DNA from: Pseudomonas brassicacearum
GTDB lineage: Bacteria; Pseudomonadota; Gammaproteobacteria; Pseudomonadales; Pseudomonadaceae
Assembly: GCF_000585995.1 (NCBI RefSeq)
Contig: NZ_CP007410.1
Location: forward strand, 496,001-560,000
Length of the DNA: 64,000 nucleotides
Direction of reading: 5' to 3'
Shown: positions 8,873 to 18,029 of the stretch, piece by piece
How positions within the stretch are numbered: the stretch's first letter is position 1
How the letters are laid out: each line of letters opens with the position of its first letter
The notes under the pieces: model-generated
Told to the model about the DNA's origin: nothing
The model's input: the letters and a program-made list of their open reading frames with translations, nothing else
Databases searched by the model: none
Translations under genes and position numbers: made by a program

Positions 8873-11208
8873 TGGGCTGGCTCCGCAACGGCAGCCGCGT
8901 GGGCCTGATGCCCGGCCCACGGCGCCAGCATAAAGCTGAACGCCAGCCCCAGGCTTACCGCCAGGCCGAAATTACTCACCGCCGGTGTGCTGGAAAGCGC
9001 CAGCAGGCCGAACGACAGCCAGGTGGTGACCGCCGCCAGGAAGGTGCCCAGCAGACTCACCGCCGCGCCACCGATTTGCTCACGCATCAGGATCGCGTAG
9101 TCGACGCCGATGGCCGTTACCAACAACAGGCCGAACAGGCTGAACAGCGTCAACGGTTGTCCCAGCCAGCCGAGGCTCGCCAGGCTGCACAGTGCGGCCA
9201 GCAACGGCAGGGCAACGATGCGCAAGGCGCCGCCGACGCCGAACGGCCAGATCAACACCAGCACGATCAGCACGCAGGAAGCCAATTTCAACTCGGCGGC
9301 GCTGATCTGCGTGGCGGCGAAGACCCGGTTCAGGTCTCCCAGGCGATCCACCAGTTGCACACCGGGCAAGTCCACGGCCTGCACCCGCAGCAACGCGGCA
9401 TCGTTCAGGCCTTGCAGGCTGACGACTGCCGCTACGCCTTGCGCCGTCTGTCCGAGCCAGAGCGTGCGGTACGGCTCGGCCAGCGGGCCGGTCAGCGCGG
9501 CATCGATGTCGGTCACGGGCAGGGCCTGCAATTGCGCGAGCTCCGCTTGCAGCGTGGCGAGCGGTACGCCCAGATCCAGCAGCGGTTGCCAGAAGTCCGG
9601 TAGCCGGGCCAGGGCCTCACGGACTTTTTGCTGTTCAGCGGGCGGACTGACCAATTGGTTCAGCGACAGGTAACCCTGGAGTTTTTCCAGGCCGATCAAT
9701 TGCTCCAGCCGTTCGTTGAGGGCGGTCTGGCGCTCCAGCAACTGTGGCTGATCATCGGCGCGAATCAGGAAAAACTGGCTGGTGGGTTGGAAACCGGTGA
9801 TGCGGGCGATATCGCGGGCTTCGTCGGTCAGGTGCTGGGGCGTACCGATCCATTGGCGGATGTCGTTTTTCGTGGTCAGTTGCCACAGACCACCCGCGCA
9901 GAATGTCAGCAGCAGCGCCAGCAGGACCGGTGTGCGCACCCGCGCCAGCAGGGCTTGGCGGGCCTTGAGCAGGTACTCGCAGAGCCGCAGCGGCCATTGG
10001 GCCGGACGTAGCTCAACACCCTTGAGCAGCGCCGGCAGCAGGCAGACCGCGCTCAGGTAGGCGCCGACCAGGCCAGCGGCGGAAAATATCGCGATCTGGG
10101 TCAGGGCCGGGAACGGTGTCCAGGCCAGGGCCAGGTAACCGATGCAGGTGGTCGCCAGGCTCAGGCTCAGCCCCGGCAGGGTCAGGCGCAAGGCCGGCCA
10201 GCTGCGCCACGGCTTGAGGCTCCAGCTTTTGGACAGATAGTGCAGCGGGTAATCCACGGCCACGCCGATCAGGCTGGAGCCGAGCACCAGGGTCATGACG
10301 TGCATGCGCCCAAACAGCGCCACGCAAGCCACCGCCCCAAACAGCATGCCCACCAGTACCGGTACGAACGCCAGCCACACCCGAAAACGGCGGAAGGCCA
10401 GCAACAGCAGCAACAGAATGCCGAGTGTCGCACCACCGCCGACCCAGGTGATTTCCCGCGATGCCTGCTGCTGGCCGCTGGCGGCGTACAGCAGGCCGCT
10501 GGCCGCCAGTAGTTGGGCTTGGCCCTGGCCGACCTGATCACGGCTGTGCTGCAGCAACTCGGCCACTTTCAGCGGCAGGTCCATGTCGAAAGCGTTGCCA
10601 TGGGTACGGGCCCGCAGCATCACCCAATGTTTGCCATCGGCTTCGGCGATCAGCGCACCGCTGCCCACGTCCAGTTGGATCGCGCCACGTTGAGGTTGGC
10701 TGTTCTGGATGCGTCCGGTCAGGCCCAGCCAGTCGTCCTGGCTCGGCACCAGGCTGAAGCCAGTGAACGGGTCGAACAGCGCCTGCCCCCGTTGTTGGAT
10801 GAACGCCTGGGGCTGGTCGATCAATTGCTGCCGGTCGGGTGCCGAGAGCATCGCCAGCCGTCCGTTCAGCAATTGCGTGCGCAACGCCGGTAGGTCGGCC
10901 TGCAACGTCCATTGGACCTTGTCGAACAGACCGCTGGCTTGCCATTGCTCGCCCAGGGTTTGCGCCAGGGCGATGGCTTGTTGGCGATCCGCATGACCGA
11001 CCAGCACCAGCACCTCGCGATTGAGCGGTTCCTGCATGCGCTGCTCGGCGACGAGCTCCAGGGCGTCGGGAGAAGTGCCCGGCACCAACTCCATGAGATT
11101 GGCCGACAGCGGCGCACCGTTGCGCCATTGCCAACCGGCGAGCGCCAGCACTGCCAGTAGCAGGATCAGGAACAGCCGTGGCAGCATCCGTTCACTCGGC
11201 AAAATCAT
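8869..11208 (-). CDS. MMPL/RND-family exporter, APE cluster
   Basis: A 779-residue membrane transporter of the MMPL type: one N-terminal helix, a periplasmic domain, a bundle of about five helices, a second periplasmic domain and a second bundle. The conserved charged region of the bundles is visible in SLIGVAVDYPLHYLS and ATAIGVDYAILMRE (the GxxxDY pattern of RND and MMPL pumps). Together with the LolA-like and DUF3261 proteins it probably moves the aryl-polyene lipid from the inner to the outer membrane. The first ATG (11208) has GGAG 5 nt upstream and overlaps the LolA-like gene by 17 bp; an internal ATG at 11187 is less well supported. Confidence 0.87.
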   Translation of the reverse strand: MILPSERMLPRLFLILLLAVLALAGWQWRNGAPLSANLMELVPGTSPDALELVAEQRMQEPLNREVLVLVGHADRQQAIALAQTLGEQWQASGLFDKVQWTLQADLPALRTQLLNGRLAMLSAPDRQQLIDQPQAFIQQRGQALFDPFTGFSLVPSQDDWLGLTGRIQNSQPQRGAIQLDVGSGALIAEADGKHWVMLRARTHGNAFDMDLPLKVAELLQHSRDQVGQGQAQLLAASGLLYAASGQQQASREITWVGGGATLGILLLLLLAFRRFRVWLAFVPVLVGMLFGAVACVALFGRMHVMTLVLGSSLIGVAVDYPLHYLSKSWSLKPWRSWPALRLTLPGLSLSLATTCIGYLALAWTPFPALTQIAIFSAAGLVGAYLSAVCLLPALLKGVELRPAQWPLRLCEYLLKARQALLARVRTPVLLALLLTFCAGGLWQLTTKNDIRQWIGTPQHLTDEARDIARITGFQPTSQFFLIRADDQPQLLERQTALNERLEQLIGLEKLQGYLSLNQLVSPPAEQQKVREALARLPDFWQPLLDLGVPLATLQAELAQLQALPVTDIDAALTGPLAEPYRTLWLGQTAQGVAAVVSLQGLNDAALLRVQAVDLPGVQLVDRLGDLNRVFAATQISAAELKLASCVLIVLVLIWPFGVGGALRIVALPLLAALCSLASLGWLGQPLTLFSLFGLLLVTAIGVDYAILMREQIGGAAVSLLGTFLAAVTTWLSFGLLALSSTPAVSNFGLAVSLGLAFSFMLAPWAGHQAHAAAVAEPAQ

Positions 11209-11785
11209 GTTGCTCCGCTTCGCTCAAGGGTTGCGCGCGGGTAGCGTCCTGCATGCGCAGCACCGTGCTGTCGCCCTGGGTTTCCAGCAATTCGATGCGT
11301 TGCACCAGTTCACCGCCGTCGATGTTGATCTGGTTGAAGACCTGTTTGAGCAGCACCGAGCGTGGGGTCAGGGTGAGTTTCCACTGCTGCGGCTCACCCG
11401 ACAGGCTCAGTTCGAAATCCCGTTGCAGGCCACTGCTGTCGCCCTGCAAAACCGCCAGGAACAGCCGGTTCTGCTCGGCACCGGCGCTCTTGTTCGGCAG
11501 CATCTGCCAGGCATTGCCATCCCGTCGGGCGATGCCTTGGGGGGTGATGCGGTAGTCCTGTTGCAATGGGGTTTGCAGCAGCCACAGCAGGCCGTGATTC
11601 TTCGCCAGCACGAAACGGCCCTTGCTGGTGAGGGGCTGGGGCAGGGCGCGCAGGTGTTTTTCCTGGATGAACTGCCCGTGGATCACATCAGGGCGGGCCA
11701 GTTGCTCGCTCAACTGTTGCAAATCGAACGCTTGGGCCAGGGGCGACAGGCAGCACAGCAGCAGCCAGGCGGACAGGCGTTTCAT
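11192..11785 (-). CDS. LolA-like periplasmic outer-membrane carrier protein, APE cluster
   Basis: A 197-residue secreted protein with signal peptide MKRLSAWLLLCCLSPLAQA and then a LolA-fold sequence (FDLQQLSEQLARPDVIHGQF, RFVLAKNHGLLWLLQTPL). LolA proteins carry lipidated cargo across the periplasm. This clustered paralogue is the expected carrier for the pigment lipid and/or for the DUF3261 lipoprotein. It overlaps the thioesterase gene by 4 bp. Confidence 0.82.
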   Translation of the reverse strand: MKRLSAWLLLCCLSPLAQAFDLQQLSEQLARPDVIHGQFIQEKHLRALPQPLTSKGRFVLAKNHGLLWLLQTPLQQDYRITPQGIARRDGNAWQMLPNKSAGAEQNRLFLAVLQGDSSGLQRDFELSLSGEPQQWKLTLTPRSVLLKQVFNQINIDGGELVQRIELLETQGDSTVLRMQDATRAQPLSEAEQHDFAE

Positions 11786-12207
11786 GGCAGCATCCTTTCG
11801 ACGGCGTCGACAAACACCCGGGGCGAGGCCAGCAGCATTTCACGGCTGGCCATGTCCACGGCCACCTGCACGGAGCTGGCCCGGGTCAGGCGTTCGCCGG
11901 TCGCTGTGTCGCTGATCAGGTAGTTGATCTTCAGTCGGTTTTCCCATTCCACCAGGCTGGCGCGCACGGTCAGGGTCTGGCCGAACACGGCGCTGCGCAC
12001 GTAGCGCAGTTGCAGGTCGATGACCGGCCACGCATGGCCGGACTCAAGCATGTCGTTGTAGTTGTGGCCGATCAGGTCGAGCAAGGCGCAGCGGGCCACT
12101 TCCAGGTATTTGACGTAATGGCCGTGCCAGACCACGTTCATCGAATCGACGTCGAAAAACGGCACCACGATCTGTGTGTCGACGTGCAGCATTCCCTTAC
12201 TGCGCAT
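11782..12207 (-). CDS. Acyl-CoA/ACP thioesterase (4-hydroxybenzoyl-CoA thioesterase-like), APE cluster
   Basis: A 141-residue hotdog thioesterase. The signature FFDVDSMNVVWHGHYVKYLE has the conserved Asp and the HGxYVxYxE pattern of the YbgC/4-HBT group. The start MRSKGMLHVDTQ at 12207 has GGAGG 4 nt upstream and overlaps the ammonia-lyase stop by 11 bp; the ATG at 12192 sits directly after the stop with no spaced ribosome site. It may release or edit acyl-ACP intermediates of the pigment. Confidence 0.85.
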   Translation of the reverse strand: MRSKGMLHVDTQIVVPFFDVDSMNVVWHGHYVKYLEVARCALLDLIGHNYNDMLESGHAWPVIDLQLRYVRSAVFGQTLTVRASLVEWENRLKINYLISDTATGERLTRASSVQVAVDMASREMLLASPRVFVDAVERMLP

Positions 12208-13744
12208 GCAGCCTCCAGTGTTGTTCGGCGATGCGTTGCAGGCACAGGCGCAGTTCGCCTTCCAGGGCCCGGTCTTCGATGACTGGCGCGAAGTCTTCGG
12301 CCAGTTGCGCATGCATGGCGGCCAGGGCCGGCGGCAGTGGTCGCGCGTCTTCGGCCCGGCTGCGCAGCCACACGCCCTGGTTGGCGGCCAGCAGCGTCGC
12401 GGCGGCCACTTGCTCGGTCAGCTCCAGCACGCGGATGGCATCCCGGGCGGCGATGGTGCCCATGCTCACCTTGTCCTGGTTGTGGCACTCGGTGGAGCGC
12501 GAGAACACGCTGGCCGGCATGGTGTTTTTCAAGGCTTCGGCGGTCCAGGCGCTGGTGCCGATCTGCACGGCCTTGAAGCCATGGTTGAGCATCGCTCGCT
12601 CGGCGCTGGCGCCGGACAGGTTGCTCGGCAGGCCATGGTTGTAGCGCTCGTCCACCAGCAGCGCGAGTTGCCGATCCAGCAGGTCGGCGACGTTGGCCAC
12701 CAGATTCTTCAGGCTGTCCATGGCGAAGGCGATATGCCCACCGTAGAAATGCCCGCCGTGCAGCACGCGTTCGGCTTCGGCATCGATGATCGGGTTGTCG
12801 TTGGCGCTGTTGAGTTCGATTTCGATGAACGAGCGCAGCCAGTTCAGGCTGTCGGCCAATACGCCGAGCACGTGAGGCGCGCAGCGCAAGGAGTAGCGAT
12901 CCTGCAGGCGATGCAGCGGGGCGGTCGGCGCGTCGATTGCCAGGTCTTTGCGCAGCCACGCGGCGACTTGCATCTGGCCAGGGTGTGGCTTGGCGGCGAA
13001 CAGGCGCTCATCGAAGTGTTCCGGGTTGCCTTGCAGTGCGACGACGTTCAGCGCGGTGATGCGGGTCGCCAGTTGCAGCAGGTAATCGGCGCGGGCGAAG
13101 GCCAGGCAGGCCAGGCCGGTCATCACAGCGGTGCCGTTCATCAGCGCCAGGGCTTCTTTGGGGCGCAGCACCAACGGCGTCCAGCCCAGCTCGCGGTGCA
13201 CGTCGGCGGCCAGGCGGCGCTCGCCTCGGAACATCACTTCCCGTTCGCCGGACAGCGTGGCCGCCACGTAGGACAGCGGCGTCAGGTCACCGCTGGCGCC
13301 TACCGAGCCTTCTTCCGGGATCAGCGGCAGGATGTCGTGTTCAAGAAACGCCTGCAGGCGCTCCAGCAATTCCACCCGCACCCCGGACACGCCGTGGCAC
13401 AGCGACTGCAAACGCGCCGCCAGCACTGCGCGCGTGGCCTGGGCGTCCAACAGTTTGCCCAGGCCGCAGCCGTGGAACGTGTACAAGTGGCGCGGCAGGG
13501 CCTCGACGTGGTGCAACGGCACGGCCACCACGCAGGAGTCGCCATAGCCGGTGGTCACGCCGTAGATCACGCCTTCCTTGTCCAGCAAAGAGTCGAGGAA
13601 TTGCGCACCCTTGGCGATGCGCTGGCGGAACGCCGGGTCATCCTGCAATTGCGTCGGCGCCTGACGGTTGGCCAGGGCCAACACATCTTCGATGCGCAAA
13701 GGGCGTTCGCCGAAGGTTACCGGCTCAAGAGTGGGCATCGTCAT
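12197..13744 (-). CDS. MIO-type aromatic amino acid ammonia-lyase (HAL/TAL family), APE cluster
   Basis: A 515-residue ammonia-lyase that deaminates an aromatic amino acid to an arylacrylate, the likely precursor of the polyene head group. The Ala-Ser-Gly triad that forms the MIO cofactor is at 150-152 (GSVGASGDLTPLSY); the catalytic Tyr is in YGVTTGYG (61-68). The residue pair that sets substrate choice (SH in histidine, HL in tyrosine, FL in phenylalanine lyases) reads Phe90-His91 (TFHGCGLG), which matches none of these. Annotation as histidine ammonia-lyase would therefore be unsafe. The ATG at 13744 has GGAAG upstream and overlaps the acyltransferase gene by 20 bp; a longer frame to 13879 is only overlap. 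Confidence 0.85.
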   Translation of the reverse strand: MTMPTLEPVTFGERPLRIEDVLALANRQAPTQLQDDPAFRQRIAKGAQFLDSLLDKEGVIYGVTTGYGDSCVVAVPLHHVEALPRHLYTFHGCGLGKLLDAQATRAVLAARLQSLCHGVSGVRVELLERLQAFLEHDILPLIPEEGSVGASGDLTPLSYVAATLSGEREVMFRGERRLAADVHRELGWTPLVLRPKEALALMNGTAVMTGLACLAFARADYLLQLATRITALNVVALQGNPEHFDERLFAAKPHPGQMQVAAWLRKDLAIDAPTAPLHRLQDRYSLRCAPHVLGVLADSLNWLRSFIEIELNSANDNPIIDAEAERVLHGGHFYGGHIAFAMDSLKNLVANVADLLDRQLALLVDERYNHGLPSNLSGASAERAMLNHGFKAVQIGTSAWTAEALKNTMPASVFSRSTECHNQDKVSMGTIAARDAIRVLELTEQVAAATLLAANQGVWLRSRAEDARPLPPALAAMHAQLAEDFAPVIEDRALEGELRLCLQRIAEQHWRLHAQ

Positions 13745-14669
13745 CGGTCTTCCAGAAAGGGTAAAAGTTGAACCACTGTTGTGGGCCCTGGAGGCAGTAA
13801 TGCGCCAGGCGCTCGGCGTAAAGGCCGGCCCAATGGGCGATAACCTGCTGGCGGTCGTTGCGTTTCCACACCACGGCATCGGTGAAAGGCTCGAGGGTGA
13901 CTCGATAGCGCCCCTCGTGCTTGAGGCACATCAAAAGGTTGACCGGGCATTTCAACAGGCCGGCCAGCAGCCAGGGCCCTTGGGGGAACGCGGCCCGGTG
14001 GCCCATGAAATCCACGGTCACGCTACGGCCGCCGTGCAGCGGCACGCGGTCGCCGGCAATCGCCAGCCACTCGCCGCGCTCCAGGCGCTCGCTCAGCTGC
14101 AGCATGATCACCGGGTCCAGTTCGCTGACCTGGATCAGCCGCAGGTGCGTGGCGCCGGCTTCACCCAGCAAACGATTGAACTGCTCGGCATGCTTGGTGT
14201 GCACCAGCACGTTCATGGTCACTTTCTCGCCCAGCTCGGCCAGGGCCCGGCACATCTCCAGGTTGCCCAGGTGTGCGCCCACCAGCATCTGCCCACGGGT
14301 ATCGCGTAAATGATTGCGCAGCAGTGCCGGGTCGACGATTTCGATCTGCTCGATGCTCAGCTTGCCGTTCCAGACGTCGAGCTTGTCGAGCAGGGAATCG
14401 GCAAAGGCCATGAACTGCCCGAACACCCGTCGATGGGTCGGACGCAGCTCGGGGCGGTCGCTCCAGTCGGCCAGGCGCTGCTGGTATTGCCAGGCGGCCT
14501 GCCGGGCGGCACGACCGAAAACGAAGAAATACAGGACGATGCCATACAGCAGCGGGCTCAGTAAGCGGCGGCCCAGCACCTTGGCGGCGAGCGCCGTGAA
14601 CTTCATCAGCCAGAAGCTGCCGCGCTCCTGGCGGTCGGCCCAGTGTTGTTTGTCTGCCTGAAGGCTCAT
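13725..14669 (-). CDS. LpxL-like lipid acyltransferase, APE cluster
   Basis: A 314-residue lysophospholipid/lauroyl acyltransferase-like protein: hydrophobic anchor near the N-terminus (LLSPLLYGIVLYFFVFG), then GAHLGNLE, the HX4E form of the LpxL active site, and AGDRVPLHGG. Such genes in APE clusters are thought to help attach the polyene to a lipid anchor. The start MSLQADKQHW (14669) overlaps the glycosyltransferase stop by 4 bp; the longer frame to 14945 has no family similarity. Confidence 0.85.
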   Translation of the reverse strand: MSLQADKQHWADRQERGSFWLMKFTALAAKVLGRRLLSPLLYGIVLYFFVFGRAARQAAWQYQQRLADWSDRPELRPTHRRVFGQFMAFADSLLDKLDVWNGKLSIEQIEIVDPALLRNHLRDTRGQMLVGAHLGNLEMCRALAELGEKVTMNVLVHTKHAEQFNRLLGEAGATHLRLIQVSELDPVIMLQLSERLERGEWLAIAGDRVPLHGGRSVTVDFMGHRAAFPQGPWLLAGLLKCPVNLLMCLKHEGRYRVTLEPFTDAVVWKRNDRQQVIAHWAGLYAERLAHYCLQGPQQWFNFYPFWKTDDDAHS

Positions 14670-15400
14670 GCCCGCCACCGTCGCCAGAGAATCAAGGGAG
14701 AGCGCACCAGCATGCCGAAGAACAGCCGGGTGTGCATGCTGGAGATCAGCACGTTGTCGTGGAACAGACGAAAGTGCGAGACCCCGTCCTGGGGGTAATG
14801 AACCCGGGTGTGCAACCAGTGCATCGGCTGATTGCGCCAGGCCAGGCGCACGAGGATGTCCGAATCGAAATCCATGCGCTTGCCAATATTGGCCGAGTCG
14901 ATCAGTGCCAGGGTCGGCGGCAGGGGATAGACCCGGAAGCCGCACATGGAATCGCGGATCTGTAGGGACAGGCTGTTGATCCAGACCATGACGTGGGTCA
15001 GGTAGCGCGCATAGAGACGGCCTTTCGGCACGCTGGCGTCGTAGTGCGGATAACCACAGATCACCGCGTCCGGGTGGGCACGGGATTGCTCGATGAAGGT
15101 GTTTACGTCGCCAAGGTCGTGCTGGCCATCGGCGTCCACCTGCAAGGCGTGGCTGAAGCCCAGGCGCGAAGCCTCCCGCAAACCGGTCATCACCGCGCCG
15201 CCCTTGCCCTGGTTGACCGCCAGCCTGACCAGATGAACTTGCTCGCCCTCGGCCAGCCGCTCCAGCACAGCCGCGCAGGCCGGGCTGCTGGCGTCATCCA
15301 CCAGCACACAGGGCAGGCCGTTGGCGAGCAGTGTCTGGACCACCGCCGAGATGGCGGTTTCGTGGTTGTAGACCGGAATGACGGCGCAGGGGTTATGCAT
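14666..15400 (-). CDS. Family 2 glycosyltransferase, APE cluster
   Basis: A 244-residue GT2 protein. The nucleotide-sugar region is visible: AVIPVYNHE at the start, LVDDASS, and the metal-binding DADGQHD. The sequence resembles dolichyl-phosphate-type transferases without the long C-terminal membrane domain. The predicted role is adding a sugar or building the lipid-linked anchor of the aryl polyene. The start MHNPCAVIPVYN (15400) is set by the family N-terminus; an upstream frame to 15547 runs through a REP pair and is not coding. The ribosome site is weak, unlike most genes of the operon. Confidence 0.83.
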   Translation of the reverse strand: MHNPCAVIPVYNHETAISAVVQTLLANGLPCVLVDDASSPACAAVLERLAEGEQVHLVRLAVNQGKGGAVMTGLREASRLGFSHALQVDADGQHDLGDVNTFIEQSRAHPDAVICGYPHYDASVPKGRLYARYLTHVMVWINSLSLQIRDSMCGFRVYPLPPTLALIDSANIGKRMDFDSDILVRLAWRNQPMHWLHTRVHYPQDGVSHFRLFHDNVLISSMHTRLFFGMLVRSPLILWRRWRA

Positions 15401-15430
15401 GCGGCATGTCTCGGTGGCTAAGGTGCATTT

Positions 15431-15529
15431 TGTGGAGAGGGAGCTTGCTTCCGCTCGAGTGCGAAACACTCGCTCTTGAAAAACCAAGGGCTGCTTCGCA
15501 GCCCAGCGGGAGCAAGCTCCCTCGCCACA
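15431..15529. repeat. REP pair (BIME), GCGAGGGAGCTTGCTCCC type, inside the APE operon
   Basis: Two inverted copies (gagggagcttgcttccgctcg at the left; agcgggagcaagctccctcgcc at the right) flank a second stem (gctgcttcgcagc). The left copy carries a substitution (ttcc). It fills the only long gap (153 nt) in the otherwise overlapping operon, between the ligase-dehydratase and glycosyltransferase genes. Confidence 0.85.
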
Positions 15530-15553
15530 GGAGGACGGTGTAAGCATTAATCA

Positions 15554-17227
15554 TTAGCCATCCCCCAACACAATCCGCCCACTGGAGCAGGCCGCCGTAG
15601 CGTTGCGGTAGGCAAAGTACAATTTGCCGCGCTCGCGGTCGAAGCGCAGGTGCAACTGGATATGATCGCCGGGGCGGACCAGTTGCTGGAATTTCAGTAC
15701 TTCCATGCCGATGAACCGAGGCGGCAAGTCCAGCAGTTGTCGGCCCAGGTCCATGGCCCAGTCGACCTGTACCACGCCGGGCAGTACCGGCGCGGTGGGA
15801 AAGTGGCCGCTGAAGTAGGCCAGGTCCGGCGGCACGACCAGTTGCAGGTTCCATTCGCCGTCGGTTTCGACGTGTTCCAGGACTTCCGGGGCTTTGGGGC
15901 GCGGCGCCATCAGCAAGGCTTCGACTTCGGCCTGGGGCAACTTGCCCTGGGCGTTGAGCGGCAACTGCCGCAGCCAGCGCCAACGTCGAGGCAAGGCCAA
16001 GGTTTCGCAGTGCTCGCTCAGGTGCCGGCGCAAGCCCTCGGTGATGGCGCGCCGGCCCTGGTTGCGCAGGGCGCGCAGGCCGGTTTCGCTGAGCACCAGC
16101 AGTGCGCCGAGGGAGGCGCGATTCTCCTGCACCACCCCCAGCCGCGCTTCGCTGACCCAGTCGTGGGCTATCAACGCCTGTTCCAGCATCGGCAAGGAAA
16201 TGCGTTTTTCTTCGAGCTTGACGATACGGTCCAGCCGCCCGAGCAGCTCAAAGCGTCCGTCCTCGGCGATCCGCGCCGCGTCGGCGGTGTGTTCGACATG
16301 ACCGGTGGGCAAATAGGGCGAAGCGATGAGCAAGGCGCCGTCGCTATCCTGGCTCAGCTCGACGCCGGCAAAGGGCTGCCACAGTCCACCCCCCTGGCGC
16401 CAGGCGATACCGCCGGTTTCCGAGCTGCCGAAAATTTCCGTCGGCCATTGCCCCAGGCGTTGCTGCAGGCTTTGGGCGGCCTCGGCCGGCAAGGCACCAC
16501 CTGAGGAAAACACCCGGCGCACGCCGCTCAAGGCCGGCCAGTCGAGGTTATCGCCCATGCGTTTGAGCAACGCCGGGCTGGCGACCCAGGCGAAGGCCGG
16601 GTGCTCGCGGCTGGCGCGTTGCAGGTCTTCCGGGAAGGCCAGCTGCCGCCGCACGAACGCCCGCCCGGCGCACAAGGGCCAGAGCACCCGGAACAGCAGG
16701 CCGTAGATGTGCTGGGTGGCGACGCTGCCGATCATGCAGGCCGGGCCCAGGTCTGCGCCCCACAATTGCTCCAGGGCGTGGACTTCATTACTCAACTGTC
16801 GCAGGGTTTTTTCGATGCGCTTGGGCTCGCCGCTGGAGCCGGAAGTGCACAGGCTCAGCCGGCACTGGTCGAGGTCCAGTTCGGCAGGGCTCAGTGGGGC
16901 CTGCCGCAAGTCGCCAAGGTGAGTGTCATCAGGCTGGTCGGTCAGCCACAGTTCGACGTCCGCCGCCCAGCGCTGGCGGGTCTGCGCTTGCAGATCAGCC
17001 GGCAGCAACACGCTGGCCCCAGCGCGCCAGGCGCCCAGCAGCGCCACTGCCAACTCGGCCGCATCTTCCAGATGCACGGCCACGCGTCGCACGCCTCGGG
17101 CCTGCAGCCCGGCGGCCAGGCGCAACGCTTCGTCCTGCAACTGCGAGTGATCCAGCGCCGGATCGACGGTAACCGCACGCTCCGGTTGTGCCCCGAGCAA
17201 CATCTGCTCAAGTGTTATCCAATTCAT
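15554..17227 (-). CDS. Adenylating acyl ligase fused to a FabZ-like dehydratase, APE cluster
   Basis: A 557-residue fusion. Residues 1-450 form an ANL-type acyl-CoA/ACP synthetase: phosphate loop [11 protein letters not shown] (127-137) and the adenylate motif GSSETGGI. Residues 462-557 are a hotdog dehydratase: [14 protein letters not shown] carries the catalytic His475, and the acidic residue of the central helix is Asp489 (QVDWAMD), where FabZ has Glu. The ligase part would load the aryl-acrylate head group onto CoA or ACP; the hotdog part would dehydrate 3-hydroxy intermediates. The start at 17227 overlaps the membrane-protein gene by 4 bp, with the family N-terminus [10 protein letters not shown]. 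Confidence 0.85.
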   Translation of the reverse strand: MNWITLEQMLLGAQPERAVTVDPALDHSQLQDEALRLAAGLQARGVRRVAVHLEDAAELAVALLGAWRAGASVLLPADLQAQTRQRWAADVELWLTDQPDDTHLGDLRQAPLSPAELDLDQCRLSLCTSGSSGEPKRIEKTLRQLSNEVHALEQLWGADLGPACMIGSVATQHIYGLLFRVLWPLCAGRAFVRRQLAFPEDLQRASREHPAFAWVASPALLKRMGDNLDWPALSGVRRVFSSGGALPAEAAQSLQQRLGQWPTEIFGSSETGGIAWRQGGGLWQPFAGVELSQDSDGALLIASPYLPTGHVEHTADAARIAEDGRFELLGRLDRIVKLEEKRISLPMLEQALIAHDWVSEARLGVVQENRASLGALLVLSETGLRALRNQGRRAITEGLRRHLSEHCETLALPRRWRWLRQLPLNAQGKLPQAEVEALLMAPRPKAPEVLEHVETDGEWNLQLVVPPDLAYFSGHFPTAPVLPGVVQVDWAMDLGRQLLDLPPRFIGMEVLKFQQLVRPGDHIQLHLRFDRERGKLYFAYRNATAACSSGRIVLGDG

Positions 17228-17769
17228 GGGCGGCCTCTTACCCGTTGTCGTATGAGCCATTCAATGGCAAACAGCAGCCCCATCAATCCGTAGGAAATCA
17301 GGCCGGTGTACAACATCCACCAACTCAGCGGCGCCCAGAGGGTCAGGACGGCGGCGAGTAAACCGTTACACAGGAAAAACACACTCCAGGCCACCGTGAC
17401 CTGGCGGGTATACACCACCGCTTTGGCCGGCAGCTGCGGTTCGCGCAGACGGGCCAGGCGTTCGACCATCGGCGGGCCATACTTCAGGCTCAGGGCGAAC
17501 AACCCGAGCATGAAGGCGCTGATCAGCACCGGATACCAACGCAGCAGGAGAGGGCTGTCGAACAGCGCGAGCAATACACAAAACACAATCGCCGTGGCCG
17601 CCATCCAGCGGCTGCCGGCCCCACCCTTGCCGAGCAATGCCCGGGCCAGCCACAGGCTACCCAGCAGCAGCCCGAACTGCCACGGGGCAAAATGCTCCAT
17701 GCCGAAATACACCGCAAAGGGGTACAGCAGGCCTGCCAGCAGCAGGCCGAGGCCAATCAGCCGGCTCAT
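17224..17769 (-). CDS. COG4648-type membrane protein, APE cluster
   Basis: A 181-residue protein with about five or six membrane segments (LIGLGLLLAGLLYPFAVYF, FGLLLGSLWLARALL, AATAIVFCVLLALF, VLISAFMLGLFALSL, and two near the C-terminus). The family is found almost only in APE-type clusters directly after the ACPs; its activity is unknown. It overlaps the ACP gene and the ligase gene by 4 bp each. Confidence 0.78.
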   Translation of the reverse strand: MSRLIGLGLLLAGLLYPFAVYFGMEHFAPWQFGLLLGSLWLARALLGKGGAGSRWMAATAIVFCVLLALFDSPLLLRWYPVLISAFMLGLFALSLKYGPPMVERLARLREPQLPAKAVVYTRQVTVAWSVFFLCNGLLAAVLTLWAPLSWWMLYTGLISYGLMGLLFAIEWLIRQRVRGRP

Positions 17770-18020
17770 GCGGCCGGTTGGACCAGTCGATAGACCGCCT
17801 CGACCACGTCATTGACGGTGCGCACCGACTTGAATTCTTCGGCAGCGATTTTCTTGCCAGTCTGGCGCTTGATGTGATCGATCAGGTCGACCGCGTCGAT
17901 GCTGTCGATTTCCAGATCCTGGTACAGGTTCGATTCCAGTGTTACGCGCTCAGGCTCCAGTTCGAAAAGCTCGACCAGAGCATCGCGCAGGGTGTTGAAA
18001 ATGTCGTCACGAGTTTGCAT
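17766..18020 (-). CDS. Acyl carrier protein, APE cluster (second ACP)
   Basis: An 84-residue ACP. The phosphopantetheine serine is in DLEIDSIDAVDL, which is the classic DSxD context. It carries aryl-polyene intermediates for the ketosynthases, reductase and dehydratases. It lies 9 bp after the first ACP gene, and the two ACPs differ in sequence, so they probably have separate tasks (starter loading versus elongation), as reported for APE systems. Confidence 0.92.
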   Translation of the reverse strand: MQTRDDIFNTLRDALVELFELEPERVTLESNLYQDLEIDSIDAVDLIDHIKRQTGKKIAAEEFKSVRTVNDVVEAVYRLVQPAA

Positions 18021-18029
18021 GGTCTGGTC

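Noticed and set aside
12176..13771. A 531-codon plus-strand open frame opposite the ammonia-lyase
   Set aside because: High GC leaves long open frames opposite real genes; the minus-strand protein has the MIO triad and family motifs.
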